The notes below the pieces were generated by a model that was given only the letters and a program-made list of their open reading frames with translations, was not told the DNA's origin and did no database searches. This document shows, one piece after another, positions 8,482-17,438 of a stretch of 32,388 bases of DNA. A program made the position numbers and the translations under genes. Source of the stretch: Eubacteriaceae bacterium. GTDB taxonomy: Bacteria > Bacillota > Clostridia > Lachnospirales > Lachnospiraceae. The stretch lies in the NCBI GenBank assembly GCA_902362875.1, contig CABIYF010000031.1, positions 1 to 32,388 of the forward strand, read 5' to 3'. The number at the start of each line of letters is the position of its first letter. The stretch's first letter is position 1.

Positions 8482-9832
8482 CTGTTATAAATCCAAGTCC
8501 CTCAAGTACAGAGAACACCAAAATAGCAACAATACAAATAGGTGCGATATACTTGATCATAACAAGGAATAAAGGTTTTCTCTTAAATTCCCCAGAACTC
8601 TCAACTTCGTCAATGATCTCTTTCGGCTTGATAATATAACCAACAAAGATACATGTTAAGAATGCAGCGATTGGCATTAATACACTGTTACTGATAAAGT
8701 CAAAGAAGTCAAGGAAATCAAATCCAAGGATCGTAATATTGCTCCATGCTCCAAATCCTAAAGAAGATGGAACTGCTAGTAATAAAGCAATAATAAACAT
8801 CGTAATGCAGGCAGTACCTCGTTTCATATGGAATTTATCCATCAGTACTGCAACAAGTGTTTCAAGCAGCGAAATGGAAGAAGTAAGTGCCGCAAGTAAC
8901 ACTAAAATAAAGAATACAGCTGCGATAATGCTTGAGAAAGCCATGCTGTTAAATACTTTAGGAAGCATAACGAACATCAAAGATGGCCCTTTGGCAAGCA
9001 TAGAAGAATCTCCGTTGGAGAATACAAATACAGCTGGCACGATCATAAGTCCTGCAAGGAAAGCAACTCCGGTATCAAAGATCTCAACCTGTGTTACAGA
9101 TTTTTCAAGATCGGCTTTCTTTGGCATGTAAGAACCAAAGGTTACCATGATACCCATGGCAAGTGACATGGAGTAGAACAGCTGTCCAAGTGCAGCTAAG
9201 ATTGTTGTTGGGCTAAAGTCCTTTAAGCTTGGTTTTAAATAATATGCAACTCCGTCCATAGCACCTGGTCTTGTGATACAGAATAAAGATACACCAATCA
9301 GTAAGATGATCAGTACAGGCATCATAACTGTACTTACACGTTCAACACCGCCCTTGACTCCGCCAGCAACAACTAAAGTTGTGACAAGTAAAAATACAAG
9401 AACACAGATCATAGGTTCTGTCGATTTACTGATAAATCCTGTAAAAAATGTATCAGAAGCGGCATTGTGGATACCACCCTGAAGGGAAATAAGTGCATAT
9501 TTTGTAACCCATCCACCGATAACACAGTAATAAGGGAAAATGATAAATGGAATCAGTGTTGTAAGATAACCGATAAAAGTGTATTTCTTACTGAAATGTC
9601 CAAATGCACGGATCGCACTGGTTCCGGCTCTTCTTCCTAATGCAACTTCTGTGATCATCAGTGAAAATCCAAACGTTAAAGTAAGGATCAGATAGGTCAA
9701 TAAAAAAGTTCCACCACCGTATTTGGCAGCCAGGTATGGAAATCTCCAGATGTTTCCAAGACCTACGGCAGATCCGGCCGTTGCAAGGACGAATCCTAAG
9801 CGGCTGGAGAAGCCATTTCTTTCATTACTCAT
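8477..9832 (-). CDS. NSS-family Na+-dependent amino-acid/neurotransmitter-type symporter
   Basis: The 451-aa protein is a LeuT-fold sodium symporter of the neurotransmitter:sodium symporter family, whose bacterial members usually import amino acids such as leucine or tryptophan. The signature is at the N-terminus: RLGFVLATAGSAVGLGNIWR, then FPYLAAKYGGGTFLLTY, which form unwound TM1 and TM2 with the Na+ and substrate sites. About eleven membrane segments follow, the short form lacking TM12. The gene lies 101 nt downstream of thiC on the same strand with no terminator-like hairpin between, so it is probably transcribed from the TPP-riboswitch promoter. A GAAGG-type site precedes the ATG. The substrate is unknown; a thiamine-related one is only a guess from context. 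Its stop codon abuts a transposase remnant. Confidence 0.9.
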   Translation of the reverse strand: MSNERNGFSSRLGFVLATAGSAVGLGNIWRFPYLAAKYGGGTFLLTYLILTLTFGFSLMITEVALGRRAGTSAIRAFGHFSKKYTFIGYLTTLIPFIIFPYYCVIGGWVTKYALISLQGGIHNAASDTFFTGFISKSTEPMICVLVFLLVTTLVVAGGVKGGVERVSTVMMPVLIILLIGVSLFCITRPGAMDGVAYYLKPSLKDFSPTTILAALGQLFYSMSLAMGIMVTFGSYMPKKADLEKSVTQVEIFDTGVAFLAGLMIVPAVFVFSNGDSSMLAKGPSLMFVMLPKVFNSMAFSSIIAAVFFILVLLAALTSSISLLETLVAVLMDKFHMKRGTACITMFIIALLLAVPSSLGFGAWSNITILGFDFLDFFDFISNSVLMPIAAFLTCIFVGYIIKPKEIIDEVESSGEFKRKPLFLVMIKYIAPICIVAILVFSVLEGLGFITV

Positions 9833-9933
9833 AATATAAAGTACCTTCTTTCATATATATTCAGATACGTAAGGTATTGATTGTATCTGGCAGTGCCGGA
9901 GGTCTATCAAACAGTCTGGATGCTTAAAAATTC

Positions 9934-11235
9934 TTAGATGACGTCCACATCTTCTCCGGCAAGGACGGCATTCATATTACGTACGGAGCACATCTTTCCG
10001 CACATTGTACAGGTATCCTCTCTTTCAGGAGTAGATTCTGCACGATATCTTCTTGCCTTTTCAGGGTCAAGAGCAAGTTCGAACTGTTTTTCCCAGTCAA
10101 GTTTCTGTCTGGCAGCTGCCATCTGGTTATCCCAGTCCATGGCACCCTTCACACCTTTGGCAATATCGGCTGCATGAGCTGCGATCTTAGAAGCCATGAT
10201 TCCTTCTTTTACATCATCAACATTAGGCAGACGTAAATGCTCTGCTGGGGTTACATAGCATAAAAAGCTTGCACCGGATGCAGCAGCGATCGCACCACCG
10301 ATGGCAGAAGTAATATGGTCATATCCTGGAGCAATATCTGTAACAAGAGGTCCAAGTACATAAAATGGGGCTCCATGACAGATTGTCTGCTGAATCTTCA
10401 TATTCGCCTGAATCTGATCCATAGGCATATGTCCAGGACCTTCGATCATAACCTGAACATCCTTCTTCCATGCACGGGCAGTCAGTTCACCAAGTGTTAC
10501 CAGTTCCTCGATCTGTGAAATATCACTTGCATCAGCAAGGCATCCCGGACGGCATGCATCACCGAGGCTTAAAGTTACGTCGTATTCATTGCAGATATCG
10601 AGGATTTCGTCATAATATTCGAAAAATGGATTTTCATTGCCAGTTGCTTCCATCCATGCGAAGATTAAGGAACCACCACGAGAAACAATATTCATCTTAC
10701 GTTTCATAGCTTTGAAACGTTCGGCAGTGTTACGATTGATTCCACAGTGGATTGTCATAAAATCAACACCGTCTTCAGCATGCATCTTGAAAACGTCGAT
10801 CCATTCACGAGATGTGATGTCTTTAAGTGCTTTATTGTAATAAACGATCGCATCATAGATAGGAACTGTACCAAGGATCGCCGGACATTCGTTGACAAGT
10901 TTTTTACGAAAAACGTGAGTATGTCCAAAAGAAGAAAGATCCATGATTGCTTCAGCACCCATCTCAACAGCTTTATTTACTTTCTCCATCTCAACATCCA
11001 AATTTAAGCAGTCTCTGGATGTACCAAGGTTTACGTTGATCTTTGTCTTTAATGAATTTCCAATACCAAATGGTTTTAAACACTTATGGTTCTTGTTGGC
11101 AGGGATGACGATCGTACCAGCAGCAACTTCTGCCATGATGTCTTTGACATCAATTCCTTCATAGGCGGCGACGGTTTCCATCTCTTTTGTTACAATTCCC
11201 TGTCTTGCTGCGTTCATCTGTGTTGTGTAATTCAT
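9934..11235 (-). CDS. thiC: Phosphomethylpyrimidine synthase ThiC
   Basis: ThiC is a radical-SAM enzyme that rearranges aminoimidazole ribotide (AIR) into hydroxymethylpyrimidine phosphate, the pyrimidine half of thiamine. The 433-aa protein is the short clostridial/archaeal form without the N-terminal domain of the E. coli protein. It shows conserved [46 protein letters not shown] and [11 protein letters not shown] motifs. The C-terminal cluster-binding cysteines are C409, C412 and C416 (CTMCGKMC). The ATG at 11235 has GGAGG nine nt upstream. The gene sits downstream of a TPP riboswitch, so it should be shut off when thiamine pyrophosphate is plentiful. Confidence 0.97.
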   Translation of the reverse strand: MNYTTQMNAARQGIVTKEMETVAAYEGIDVKDIMAEVAAGTIVIPANKNHKCLKPFGIGNSLKTKINVNLGTSRDCLNLDVEMEKVNKAVEMGAEAIMDLSSFGHTHVFRKKLVNECPAILGTVPIYDAIVYYNKALKDITSREWIDVFKMHAEDGVDFMTIHCGINRNTAERFKAMKRKMNIVSRGGSLIFAWMEATGNENPFFEYYDEILDICNEYDVTLSLGDACRPGCLADASDISQIEELVTLGELTARAWKKDVQVMIEGPGHMPMDQIQANMKIQQTICHGAPFYVLGPLVTDIAPGYDHITSAIGGAIAAASGASFLCYVTPAEHLRLPNVDDVKEGIMASKIAAHAADIAKGVKGAMDWDNQMAAARQKLDWEKQFELALDPEKARRYRAESTPEREDTCTMCGKMCSVRNMNAVLAGEDVDVI

Positions 11236-11321
11236 GGTTGTATACCTCCAAAATATAAAATTTTGGGAGACTCTTATTCGGTTTTGATCATGTTTTTATC
11301 ATCAATATTATAAAGTTGAGA

Positions 11322-11372
11322 TAAAAAAAGACAAACTAAAAAAGCATCTGATGCTCGTTTACAGTTCGTCTT
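11322..11372 (-). terminator. Riboswitch-controlled terminator before thiC
   Basis: Read on the minus strand, AAGACGAACT pairs with AGTTTGTCTT (one G-U) to give a 10-bp stem that runs into T7. The loop region contains a second inverted repeat, AGCATC/GATGCT. This is the expected expression platform of the upstream TPP aptamer. The GGATGC just 3' of the aptamer could pair with GCATC inside the terminator loop in the anti-terminated state; that pairing is inference. Confidence 0.82.
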
Positions 11373-11380
11373 GTATTCAT

Positions 11381-11482
11381 AGCATCCAAATCCCTACGAC
11401 GGCATTATCCGTATCAGGTCCATGGTCGAAACGTAAGTTTCCTCTCAGCTAAGGTATCACCTTTTAAGCTCCCATTTTAGTT
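11381..11482 (-). promoter_or_regulatory. TPP riboswitch (THI element) of thiC
   Basis: The minus strand shows the conserved THI-box order: GGGAGC (11467-11472), GGTGATACCTTAGCTGAGAGG, then GACCTGATACGGATAATGCC-like sequence and CGTAGGGA (11389-11396). CTGAGA, ACCTGAT, GGATAATGCC and GTAGGGA are the near-invariant TPP-contacting elements. The P1 helix is likely formed by CTAAAAT and ATTTGG at the two ends. It precedes thiC and, downstream, the NSS transporter. Confidence 0.96.
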
Positions 11483-11489
11483 ACATCAA

Positions 11490-11518
11490 CATTGTACCAT
11501 CGAAAGCACGATATATCA
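11490..11518 (-). promoter_or_regulatory. Sigma-A-type promoter of the thiC transcript
   Basis: On the minus strand TTGATA (11513-11518) and TACAAT (11490-11495) are separated by exactly 17 nt. Transcription would begin just upstream of the TPP aptamer, as expected. Confidence 0.82.
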
Positions 11519-11688
11519 ATAAAAAAGGTTATTTTCTGTTCACACAAAATTCGGATTCTTTTCATAATTTCTTTGAGGAAATGTAACATTCTATCCCAAA
11601 AACGTGATATAATATTTACCAAGTGTCACTTGTTATAATATTCAGGAAAGACAAGATGATATTTTTTTACTCGATGGGAGGACAGAAT
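11519..11688. other. Divergent intergenic region between thiC promoter and patatin gene
   Basis: No gene is supported here. Two TATAAT hexamers on the plus strand, at 11608-11613 and 11634-11639, may be -10 elements for the patatin gene, but neither has a convincing -35 box. A GTG at 11623 would extend the patatin-like protein by 22 residues without a good binding site. Confidence 0.45.
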
Positions 11689-12522
11689 ATGCCAGGTATT
11701 ATTTTAGAAGGCGGAACATTCCGTCCGATCTTCAGTGCGGGAGTGATGGATGCATTACTGGATGAGGACATCATCTTTCCGTATATGATCGGTGTATCAG
11801 CGGGGATCTGTGACGGATTTTCATATATTTCAAAGCAAAAAGAACGTAATCTAAGGATTCTTATGAATCACAGAAATGACAAACGATATTTAGGAGCAGG
11901 GAATTTATTAAAAGAGAAAAGTCTCTTTGGACTCAATTTTGTATACGATACGATTCCGAACAAGTTATATCCATTTGACTGGAAGACATTTCATGAATAT
12001 AAAGGACGAATCCGAGTTGGAGTAACCAATGCATGGACTGGAAAAGTAGAATACAAAGATGGAATGAAACTAGATAAAAGATGTACAATGCTTCGGGCAA
12101 CATGTGCGATTCCACTGGTATTCCCGGCGATTTATGTAGATGGGAAGCCATATTATGATGGAGGACTTGCAGATCCGATCCCAATCAGAAAGTCGATCAA
12201 AGATGGGAACGAGAAGAACCTGATCGTATTGACGAGACCAGAGGGATATAAGAAGGAATTAAGTAAGAGTCATAAGATCACAGCAAAATTATTAAAGAAA
12301 AAGTATCCGCATCTGCCGGAACTTTTAATGAAGAGACACATTGAATACAATAAAACAGTAAGATATTGTGAGAAACTCGAACAAGAAGGAAAAGCAGTGA
12401 TCTTAAGACCCGAGTACCCGATTGAAAGTCTGGAGAAAGACATTGATGTATTAAAACAGACATATGATATGGGGTATCGTATCACAAAAGAACAGATTGA
12501 CAGAATCAGAGAATTATTTTAA
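11689..12522 (+). CDS. Patatin-like phospholipase / lipid acyl hydrolase
   Basis: The 277-aa protein has the patatin serine-hydrolase fold: an N-terminal GGxxR oxyanion loop (EGGTFRPIF, about residues 7-15), nucleophile S37 in GVSAG, and catalytic D157 in YYDGGLADP. It is of the single-domain RssA/YlbK-like size and has no signal peptide, so it probably acts on lipid acyl esters in the cytoplasm or at the inner face of the membrane. The true substrate is unknown. I chose the ATG at 11689 because GGGAGG lies seven nt upstream and the conserved fold begins at once; an upstream GTG at 11623 lacks such a site. It stands alone, 88 nt before the next operon. Confidence 0.87.
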   Translation: MPGIILEGGTFRPIFSAGVMDALLDEDIIFPYMIGVSAGICDGFSYISKQKERNLRILMNHRNDKRYLGAGNLLKEKSLFGLNFVYDTIPNKLYPFDWKTFHEYKGRIRVGVTNAWTGKVEYKDGMKLDKRCTMLRATCAIPLVFPAIYVDGKPYYDGGLADPIPIRKSIKDGNEKNLIVLTRPEGYKKELSKSHKITAKLLKKKYPHLPELLMKRHIEYNKTVRYCEKLEQEGKAVILRPEYPIESLEKDIDVLKQTYDMGYRITKEQIDRIRELF

Positions 12523-12610
12523 AGAAATCTTTTTGAACGTCCCACTGGACGGAAGAGGTCTGATAAGATATACTTTATAAGATTAAAGCGAAGGAGGGAC
12601 AGGATAGGAT

Positions 12611-13633
12611 ATGGCAGTGATTAAAGCATCAAAAAGAACATTTGTAGAAGAACTTGCAACGAATCCGCAGGTAAATCTTATGGTTGTATGTGAGAGACTT
12701 GGTGCCCCTTTTAATGATGGAGAAGCAGAGATATCTCTGGCAGATAAAGTAGCAGAGAAACTTTATGATAAACCACAGCTCGTAACGAAGATGTTACAGC
12801 AGGAAGCAATTGAATTTTTATTACAGTGCTGGGAGATGGAAGGTGACAGTCTTGTTGCACAGATGTATTTAAGAGAACTGGAACAGCTCCATTTTCTTGG
12901 ATTTCTTTCTTACGAAGATGATACGATCTATATCAATATGGAGGCAAAAGATAAATTTTTCTTTTCGCTTAAGAGCCATCGGACACAGGAACAGATGGAA
13001 GAATACACAAGACTTGAGAATATTTTATTTGGAATGTTATTTTTGTATGGTGTTCTGGATATTTATGAATGTTGTGAGATCATCAGAGATAACATGATAG
13101 AAGACATGACATATGATGACTTGGAAGAATTTGTGATGCACAGAGTTGTATTCTGGCAGTCTGGTATCTTATTAAGAAATCAGACAAATTTAAGACTGAT
13201 CTATGCAAGCAGAGAGGTAGATGACAGGAACGATGTGTTCATTAAATGGAGCATTAACAAGGATATTTCATGGAAGATTTACAGCGAGGAGGAGTACAAG
13301 GAACTGGCACTTGCCAATGGAATTGGAAACTGGAGTGGAATTCCAGAATTCTATGACTTTGTGATGCAGAATATAGAAAGTGATCAGTATCAGGTTATGA
13401 TGATCGTAAAATCACTGGTTGTGAAGATTCAGAATGGTGTAACATGTACAGAACTTACACAGACATATACGAACCTATTAAAGAGCAAGGAAGAACAAAA
13501 CACTCTTTGTGAATTGATCTGCAAGCTTTATAAAACTGTTCCGGTATACGCATTAAAGGGACACACAAGAGAGGAACTGGAAGAGGAAGAAACAGACCAC
13601 AGATTTCAGGTGATTCCTGGGGGCAAAGAGTAA
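12611..13633 (+). CDS. Uncharacterised protein at head of VanRS-like operon
   Basis: I do not recognise a family. The 340-aa product is soluble and acidic, with no signal peptide or clear membrane helix. It is predicted to be mainly helical, with scattered hydrophobic stretches (about residues 135-160, FGMLFLYGVLDIYECCEIIR) and an acidic C-terminal tail. A GGAGGGAC site lies upstream of the ATG at 12611. It precedes the response regulator by 15 nt and is almost certainly in one operon with it, the kinase and the pyrophosphatase. That arrangement suggests an accessory or input function, but the sequence does not show one. Confidence 0.82.
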   Translation: MAVIKASKRTFVEELATNPQVNLMVVCERLGAPFNDGEAEISLADKVAEKLYDKPQLVTKMLQQEAIEFLLQCWEMEGDSLVAQMYLRELEQLHFLGFLSYEDDTIYINMEAKDKFFFSLKSHRTQEQMEEYTRLENILFGMLFLYGVLDIYECCEIIRDNMIEDMTYDDLEEFVMHRVVFWQSGILLRNQTNLRLIYASREVDDRNDVFIKWSINKDISWKIYSEEEYKELALANGIGNWSGIPEFYDFVMQNIESDQYQVMMIVKSLVVKIQNGVTCTELTQTYTNLLKSKEEQNTLCELICKLYKTVPVYALKGHTREELEEEETDHRFQVIPGGKE

Positions 13634-13648
13634 ATAAGGAGGAAGCAG

Positions 13649-14350
13649 ATGAGACAGTCAACGGTATTAGTAGTAGATGACGAGAAAGAAATTGCTGACT
13701 TTATTGAACTATACTTAAAGAACGAGAACTATAATGTATTTAAATTTTATAATGGCAAAGACGCACTTGCATGTGTAGGACATGAGAATATCGATCTGGC
13801 GATCCTTGACGTGATGCTGCCAGACATAGATGGTTTTGAAATTTTAAAACTGATCCGCCTAAAACATAATTTCCCAGTCATTATGCTGACTGCAAGAGTA
13901 TCTTCTATGGATAAGATCAATGGACTGACACTTGGAGCGGATGATTATATTGAGAAACCGTTTGAGCCTCTGGAACTTATGGCAAGGGTCAAAGCACAGC
14001 TGAGAAGATTTACAAGATATAACGATGGTTCTGGCTCTAATCAGGAAGATACACTGGAGATTTCCGGACTGATTTTAAACCGAGCGACACACCAGTGTAC
14101 TTATGGGGAAGAAGAAATCACATTAACACCATTGGAATTTTCCATACTCTGGATACTGACCCAGAACAGAGGGAAAGTCATAAGTTCTGAGAATCTGTTT
14201 GAACAGGTATGGAAAGAAAAATACTTTAAGAATAATAACAATACAGTGATGGTACATATCAGGCATCTCCGTGAGAAGTTAGGTGATGTTATGGGACATA
14301 AAGAACTGATCAAGACAGTCTGGGGAGTTGGATACAAAGTTGAGGAGTAA
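13649..14350 (+). CDS. OmpR-family response regulator, VanR-like
   Basis: The 233-aa regulator has an N-terminal receiver (acidic pair D10/D11, phosphoacceptor D54 in AILDVMLPD, T81, K103 in IEKPF). Its C-terminal winged helix includes LTPLEFSILWILTQNRGKVIS and the recognition region NNNTVMVHIRHLREKL, then VWGVGYKVEE. Much of it resembles VanR of enterococcal Tn1546 in wording and spacing. Such VanR-like regulators are common in Clostridia without glycopeptide-resistance genes, and no vanH, vanA or vanX is present here. The ATG at 13649 has AAGGAGGAAG upstream. The target promoters are unknown; the operon itself or wall genes are plausible. Confidence 0.93.
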   Translation: MRQSTVLVVDDEKEIADFIELYLKNENYNVFKFYNGKDALACVGHENIDLAILDVMLPDIDGFEILKLIRLKHNFPVIMLTARVSSMDKINGLTLGADDYIEKPFEPLELMARVKAQLRRFTRYNDGSGSNQEDTLEISGLILNRATHQCTYGEEEITLTPLEFSILWILTQNRGKVISSENLFEQVWKEKYFKNNNNTVMVHIRHLREKLGDVMGHKELIKTVWGVGYKVEE

Positions 14351-15473
14351 ATACAGAAGTTTAAAGATAAGGATCATACTGCAGACACTTGGAATCAGCC
14401 TTGTTGTTGCCTTTATCGGATATTTTATATTGGATATTTTTGTAGATGGTGTGTTTCAGAATCCATTTGCCAAAACAGTCGTTTATATATTTGAACGGCT
14501 GGGTATGGATGAGATCGAAGCGATCCGTGTATACCGTCTGGTTTTTATGCAGAATAAAACAATGATCATTGGTGCTGGATTTTTCCTGCTACTTTTGTTA
14601 AGCTTTTATCTGGGTATGTCAAAATTTACGACATATCTAAGGCAGGTTGAAGGCGGTATCCAGATGATCCTGAATGAATCCAAAGACCGTATTTTGCTTC
14701 CACCGGAATTAAATCCGCTGGAGAACAAGTTAAATGAGATCAAAGGAACACTGAAGGAGCAGCGGCGTATTGCAGAGGAAAGTGAGCAAAGAAAGAATGA
14801 TATCATCGTTTATCTGGCTCACGATCTTAAGACACCGCTTACTTCAATTATTGCATATTTGTCACTGCTCAATGAAGCACCGGATATGCCGGTGGAACAG
14901 AGAGCAAAATACACAGGAATTTCGCTCGAGAAAGCGAAACGACTGGGTGAGTTGATCAATGAGTTTTTTGAGATTACAAGGTATAATCTTCAGAATATTA
15001 CATTGGATAAAAAAGAATTTTATCTTTATGTTCTGCTTGAACAAGTCATGGATTCTTTTGCTGCGGTATTTAAGCAGAAGGGATTAGAGTGGAAGATAGA
15101 GGTAGATGATAAAATTTTAATTTATGGTGATCCGGACAGGCTTGCCAGGGTTTTTGAGAATCTGCTTCGGAATGCAGTCTCATACTGTTACCCCAATTCT
15201 CTGATCGAAGTTTATGGAATGATCGATGGAGATGAGGCAGATATCATCGTAAGGAATCAGGGAAAGACGATACCGGAACATCAATTAAATAACCTGTTTG
15301 AGAAATTTTACAGATTAGATGAGGCAAGATCATCAGAAACAGGCGGGGCAGGACTTGGACTTGCCATTGCCAAGGAGATCATCGAGCTTCATGATGGAAC
15401 TATTAAAGCAACCAGCCAGAATGAGTATACGACATTCACAATACGGCTGCCTAGAAAGAAGGAGGAACAATGA
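14328..15473 (+). CDS. Sensor histidine kinase, VanS-like
   Basis: The 381-aa kinase has two membrane helices (about residues 17-37 and 78-95) around a short external loop. An HAMP-like linker follows, then the kinase core: phosphoacceptor H165 in VYLAHDLKTPLTSIIAYLSL, a dimerisation helix, N-box NLLRNAVSY, the F-box region FEKFYRLDEARSS and G2 box GGAGLGLAIAKEI. Its match to enterococcal VanS runs through the whole core, for example LLNEAPDMPVEQRAKY. The start is uncertain: a TTG at 14328 or 14340 overlaps the regulator gene by 11-23 nt and no ideal binding site decides it. The stop overlaps the ATG of the pyrophosphatase (ATGA). The signal is unknown. Confidence 0.91.
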   Translation: MDTKLRSKYRSLKIRIILQTLGISLVVAFIGYFILDIFVDGVFQNPFAKTVVYIFERLGMDEIEAIRVYRLVFMQNKTMIIGAGFFLLLLLSFYLGMSKFTTYLRQVEGGIQMILNESKDRILLPPELNPLENKLNEIKGTLKEQRRIAEESEQRKNDIIVYLAHDLKTPLTSIIAYLSLLNEAPDMPVEQRAKYTGISLEKAKRLGELINEFFEITRYNLQNITLDKKEFYLYVLLEQVMDSFAAVFKQKGLEWKIEVDDKILIYGDPDRLARVFENLLRNAVSYCYPNSLIEVYGMIDGDEADIIVRNQGKTIPEHQLNNLFEKFYRLDEARSSETGGAGLGLAIAKEIIELHDGTIKATSQNEYTTFTIRLPRKKEEQ

Positions 15474-17104
15474 AAAAAGTATATGTAATTGGACATCGTA
15501 ATCCAGATACAGATTCTATCTGTTCTGCGATCGCATATGCAAACTTAAAAAATCAGGTAGAAGGGAACGGATACGAAGCATATCGTGCCGGTAATATCAA
15601 CGGTGAAACAAGATATGTTCTTGATACATTTGGAATCAAAGATCCAAAGTATGTCAGTGATGTAAGACCAAGACTTACAGACGTTAACTTAAACCCTGTC
15701 AAAGGAGCAAAACCAACAGATTCACTGAAAGCTGCGCGTGAGATGATGCAGACAGAGAAGATCGTATCTCTTCCAGTTTTAGATGGAAAGAAAATGATCG
15801 GTCTGGTATCTATCAGTGACGTTTTAAAAGCAGACATGGATGTTTATGACAATGAAATTCTTGCAAAATCAAAAACACCATATAAGAATGTAGTTGAAAC
15901 ATTAGACGGAACACTTCAGACAGGAGATATTGAAGGATATATCACAGAAGGTAAATTAACAGTATCTGCAGCAAGCGTTGACACAATGGAAGAGTTCGTA
16001 ACAGCGAAAGATACAGTGATCGTTGCAAACCGTGAAGATGCACAGATCGGTGCAATTCAGACAGGTGTACAGTGTATCGTTGTATGTATGGGAACAGAAG
16101 TAAGCGATAAGGTATTAGAACTTGCCAAAGAAAATGACTGCCGTATCATCACAACACCATATGATACATTTACAGCCAGCCGCTTAATCTGCCAGGCTAT
16201 GCCAGTATCTTACATTATGGCAACAGATACGATCGTATCATTTAATGAAACAGATTATATTGATGATGTCAAAGAAGAAATGACAAAGAAACGTTTCCGT
16301 TATTTCCCTGTATTGAATTCAGACAACGAATTCGTAGGATTCATTTCCAGACGACGCATCTTAGAATTCAGCAAGAAACAGCTGATCTTAGTTGACCATA
16401 ACGAAGTATCACAGGCTGTCGAAGGCTTAGAAGAATGCGAGATCATGGAGATCATTGACCACCACAGAATCGGAAGTGTCGAAACAGTATCTCCAGTATA
16501 CTTCAGAAACCAGCCAGTTGGATGTACAGGAACAATCATCGCCCAGATGTACCGTGAACAGGGAGTTGAGATCACAAAAGAAATGGCTGGATTAATGTGT
16601 TCAGCAATTCTTTCTGATACATTAATGTTCCGTTCACCAACATGTACACTAGTTGATGAACAGATCGCAAGAGAGTTAGCTGCAATCGCAGGTATTGATG
16701 TAGAAGAACATGCAAAAGCAATGTTCCGTGCAGGAAGTGATCTAAGTGGTAAGACTCCAAATGAGATCTTCTATATGGATTACAAGAAATTCAACGCTGA
16801 TACAATTAACTTCGGTGTTGGACAGATCACATCCATGGATCAGGGTGAATTAGATGATATTAAAGCACCAATCCTTGAGTATATGGATTCTGTAAAAGAA
16901 GAACAGGGACTTGATTATGTATTCTTTATGCTGACAAATATTTTAGAAGAGACAACACATCTGTTGATCTGCGGACCAGATGCAGAAGGTGTGATCGAAC
17001 GAGGATTCGATGTGACACCAGAAGATAAGATCGCAGTATTACCAGGAGTTATGTCACGTAAGAAACAGATGATCCCTAACTTATTGAACGCGTTTCAGCA
17101 GTAG
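15470..17104 (+). CDS. Family II Mn-dependent inorganic pyrophosphatase with CBS and DRTGG domains
   Basis: The enzyme hydrolyses pyrophosphate to phosphate in the cytoplasm. In the 544-aa protein the DHH catalytic domain is split. It begins with H9, D13 and D15 in GHRNPDTDS, is interrupted by a CBS-DRTGG-CBS insert (about residues 65-300), and resumes with LVDHNE, IIDHHRIGS and SDTLMFRSPTCT. The DHHA2 domain and the substrate-binding SRKKQMIPNL are at the C-terminus. In studied relatives the CBS insert makes activity respond to AMP, ADP and diadenosine polyphosphates. Its start overlaps the kinase stop by 4 nt, so it is translated with the VanRS-like pair, an unusual partnership. A terminator follows. 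Confidence 0.95.
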   Translation: MKKVYVIGHRNPDTDSICSAIAYANLKNQVEGNGYEAYRAGNINGETRYVLDTFGIKDPKYVSDVRPRLTDVNLNPVKGAKPTDSLKAAREMMQTEKIVSLPVLDGKKMIGLVSISDVLKADMDVYDNEILAKSKTPYKNVVETLDGTLQTGDIEGYITEGKLTVSAASVDTMEEFVTAKDTVIVANREDAQIGAIQTGVQCIVVCMGTEVSDKVLELAKENDCRIITTPYDTFTASRLICQAMPVSYIMATDTIVSFNETDYIDDVKEEMTKKRFRYFPVLNSDNEFVGFISRRRILEFSKKQLILVDHNEVSQAVEGLEECEIMEIIDHHRIGSVETVSPVYFRNQPVGCTGTIIAQMYREQGVEITKEMAGLMCSAILSDTLMFRSPTCTLVDEQIARELAAIAGIDVEEHAKAMFRAGSDLSGKTPNEIFYMDYKKFNADTINFGVGQITSMDQGELDDIKAPILEYMDSVKEEQGLDYVFFMLTNILEETTHLLICGPDAEGVIERGFDVTPEDKIAVLPGVMSRKKQMIPNLLNAFQQ

Positions 17105-17169
17105 TTTGTAAACTTATCAATTAAACAGCAACAAGCTGTGAACATACAAAATACTAAACTAAAGAATAT

Positions 17170-17211
17170 AATAATTGCCAGATTTTTTCTGAATCTGGCA
17201 ATTATTTTTTT
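17170..17211 (+). terminator. Terminator after the pyrophosphatase operon
   Basis: A 15-bp perfect stem (17170-17184 with 17192-17206) with a 7-nt loop ends in a T-tract. It separates this operon from the PTS operon. Confidence 0.92.
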
Positions 17212-17438
17212 GACTGAAAATGACTGAATTGTATCATTTCAGATTTATTGAAACAATAAATAAAAAGATGCATAAACCACGCAAAATGGGTAATTATTAG
17301 TAGATAGATACAAAAAATAGAAGCATAGTTTATAGAATTAGTACAAATTGATAAAAACGTTTGACGTTAACTTGGACTTCAAAAAGACACAATCAGAAAT
17401 TATAATAAAAAACAAGTTGAAGGGAAACAGGTGATAAG
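17212..17438 (+). promoter_or_regulatory. Upstream control region of the PTS operon
   Basis: No gene is present. A possible promoter pairs TTCAAA (17378-17383) with TATAAT (17401-17406) at 17-nt spacing. A perfect 8-bp inverted repeat, ATTTATTG/CAATAAAT (17243-17250 and 17254-17261), and a duplicated TGACTGAA (17211 and 17221) could be protein-binding sites. I found no sigma-54 -24/-12 element and no good CcpA (cre) site. Confidence 0.4.

Noticed and set aside
8342..8572. Plus-strand 76-codon frame over the NSS 3' end
   Set aside because: It is antisense to both the transposase-tail remnant and the transporter C-terminus and has no family features.
13649..15473. Vancomycin resistance regulated by VanRS
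   Set aside because: The regulator and kinase resemble VanR/VanS, and a VanW-family gene lies at 29246, but no vanH, ligase or vanX gene is present; such orphans are common in Clostridia.
17346..17366. CcpA cre site near AAAACGTTTGACG
   Set aside because: The central CG is present but too many positions deviate from the cre consensus.
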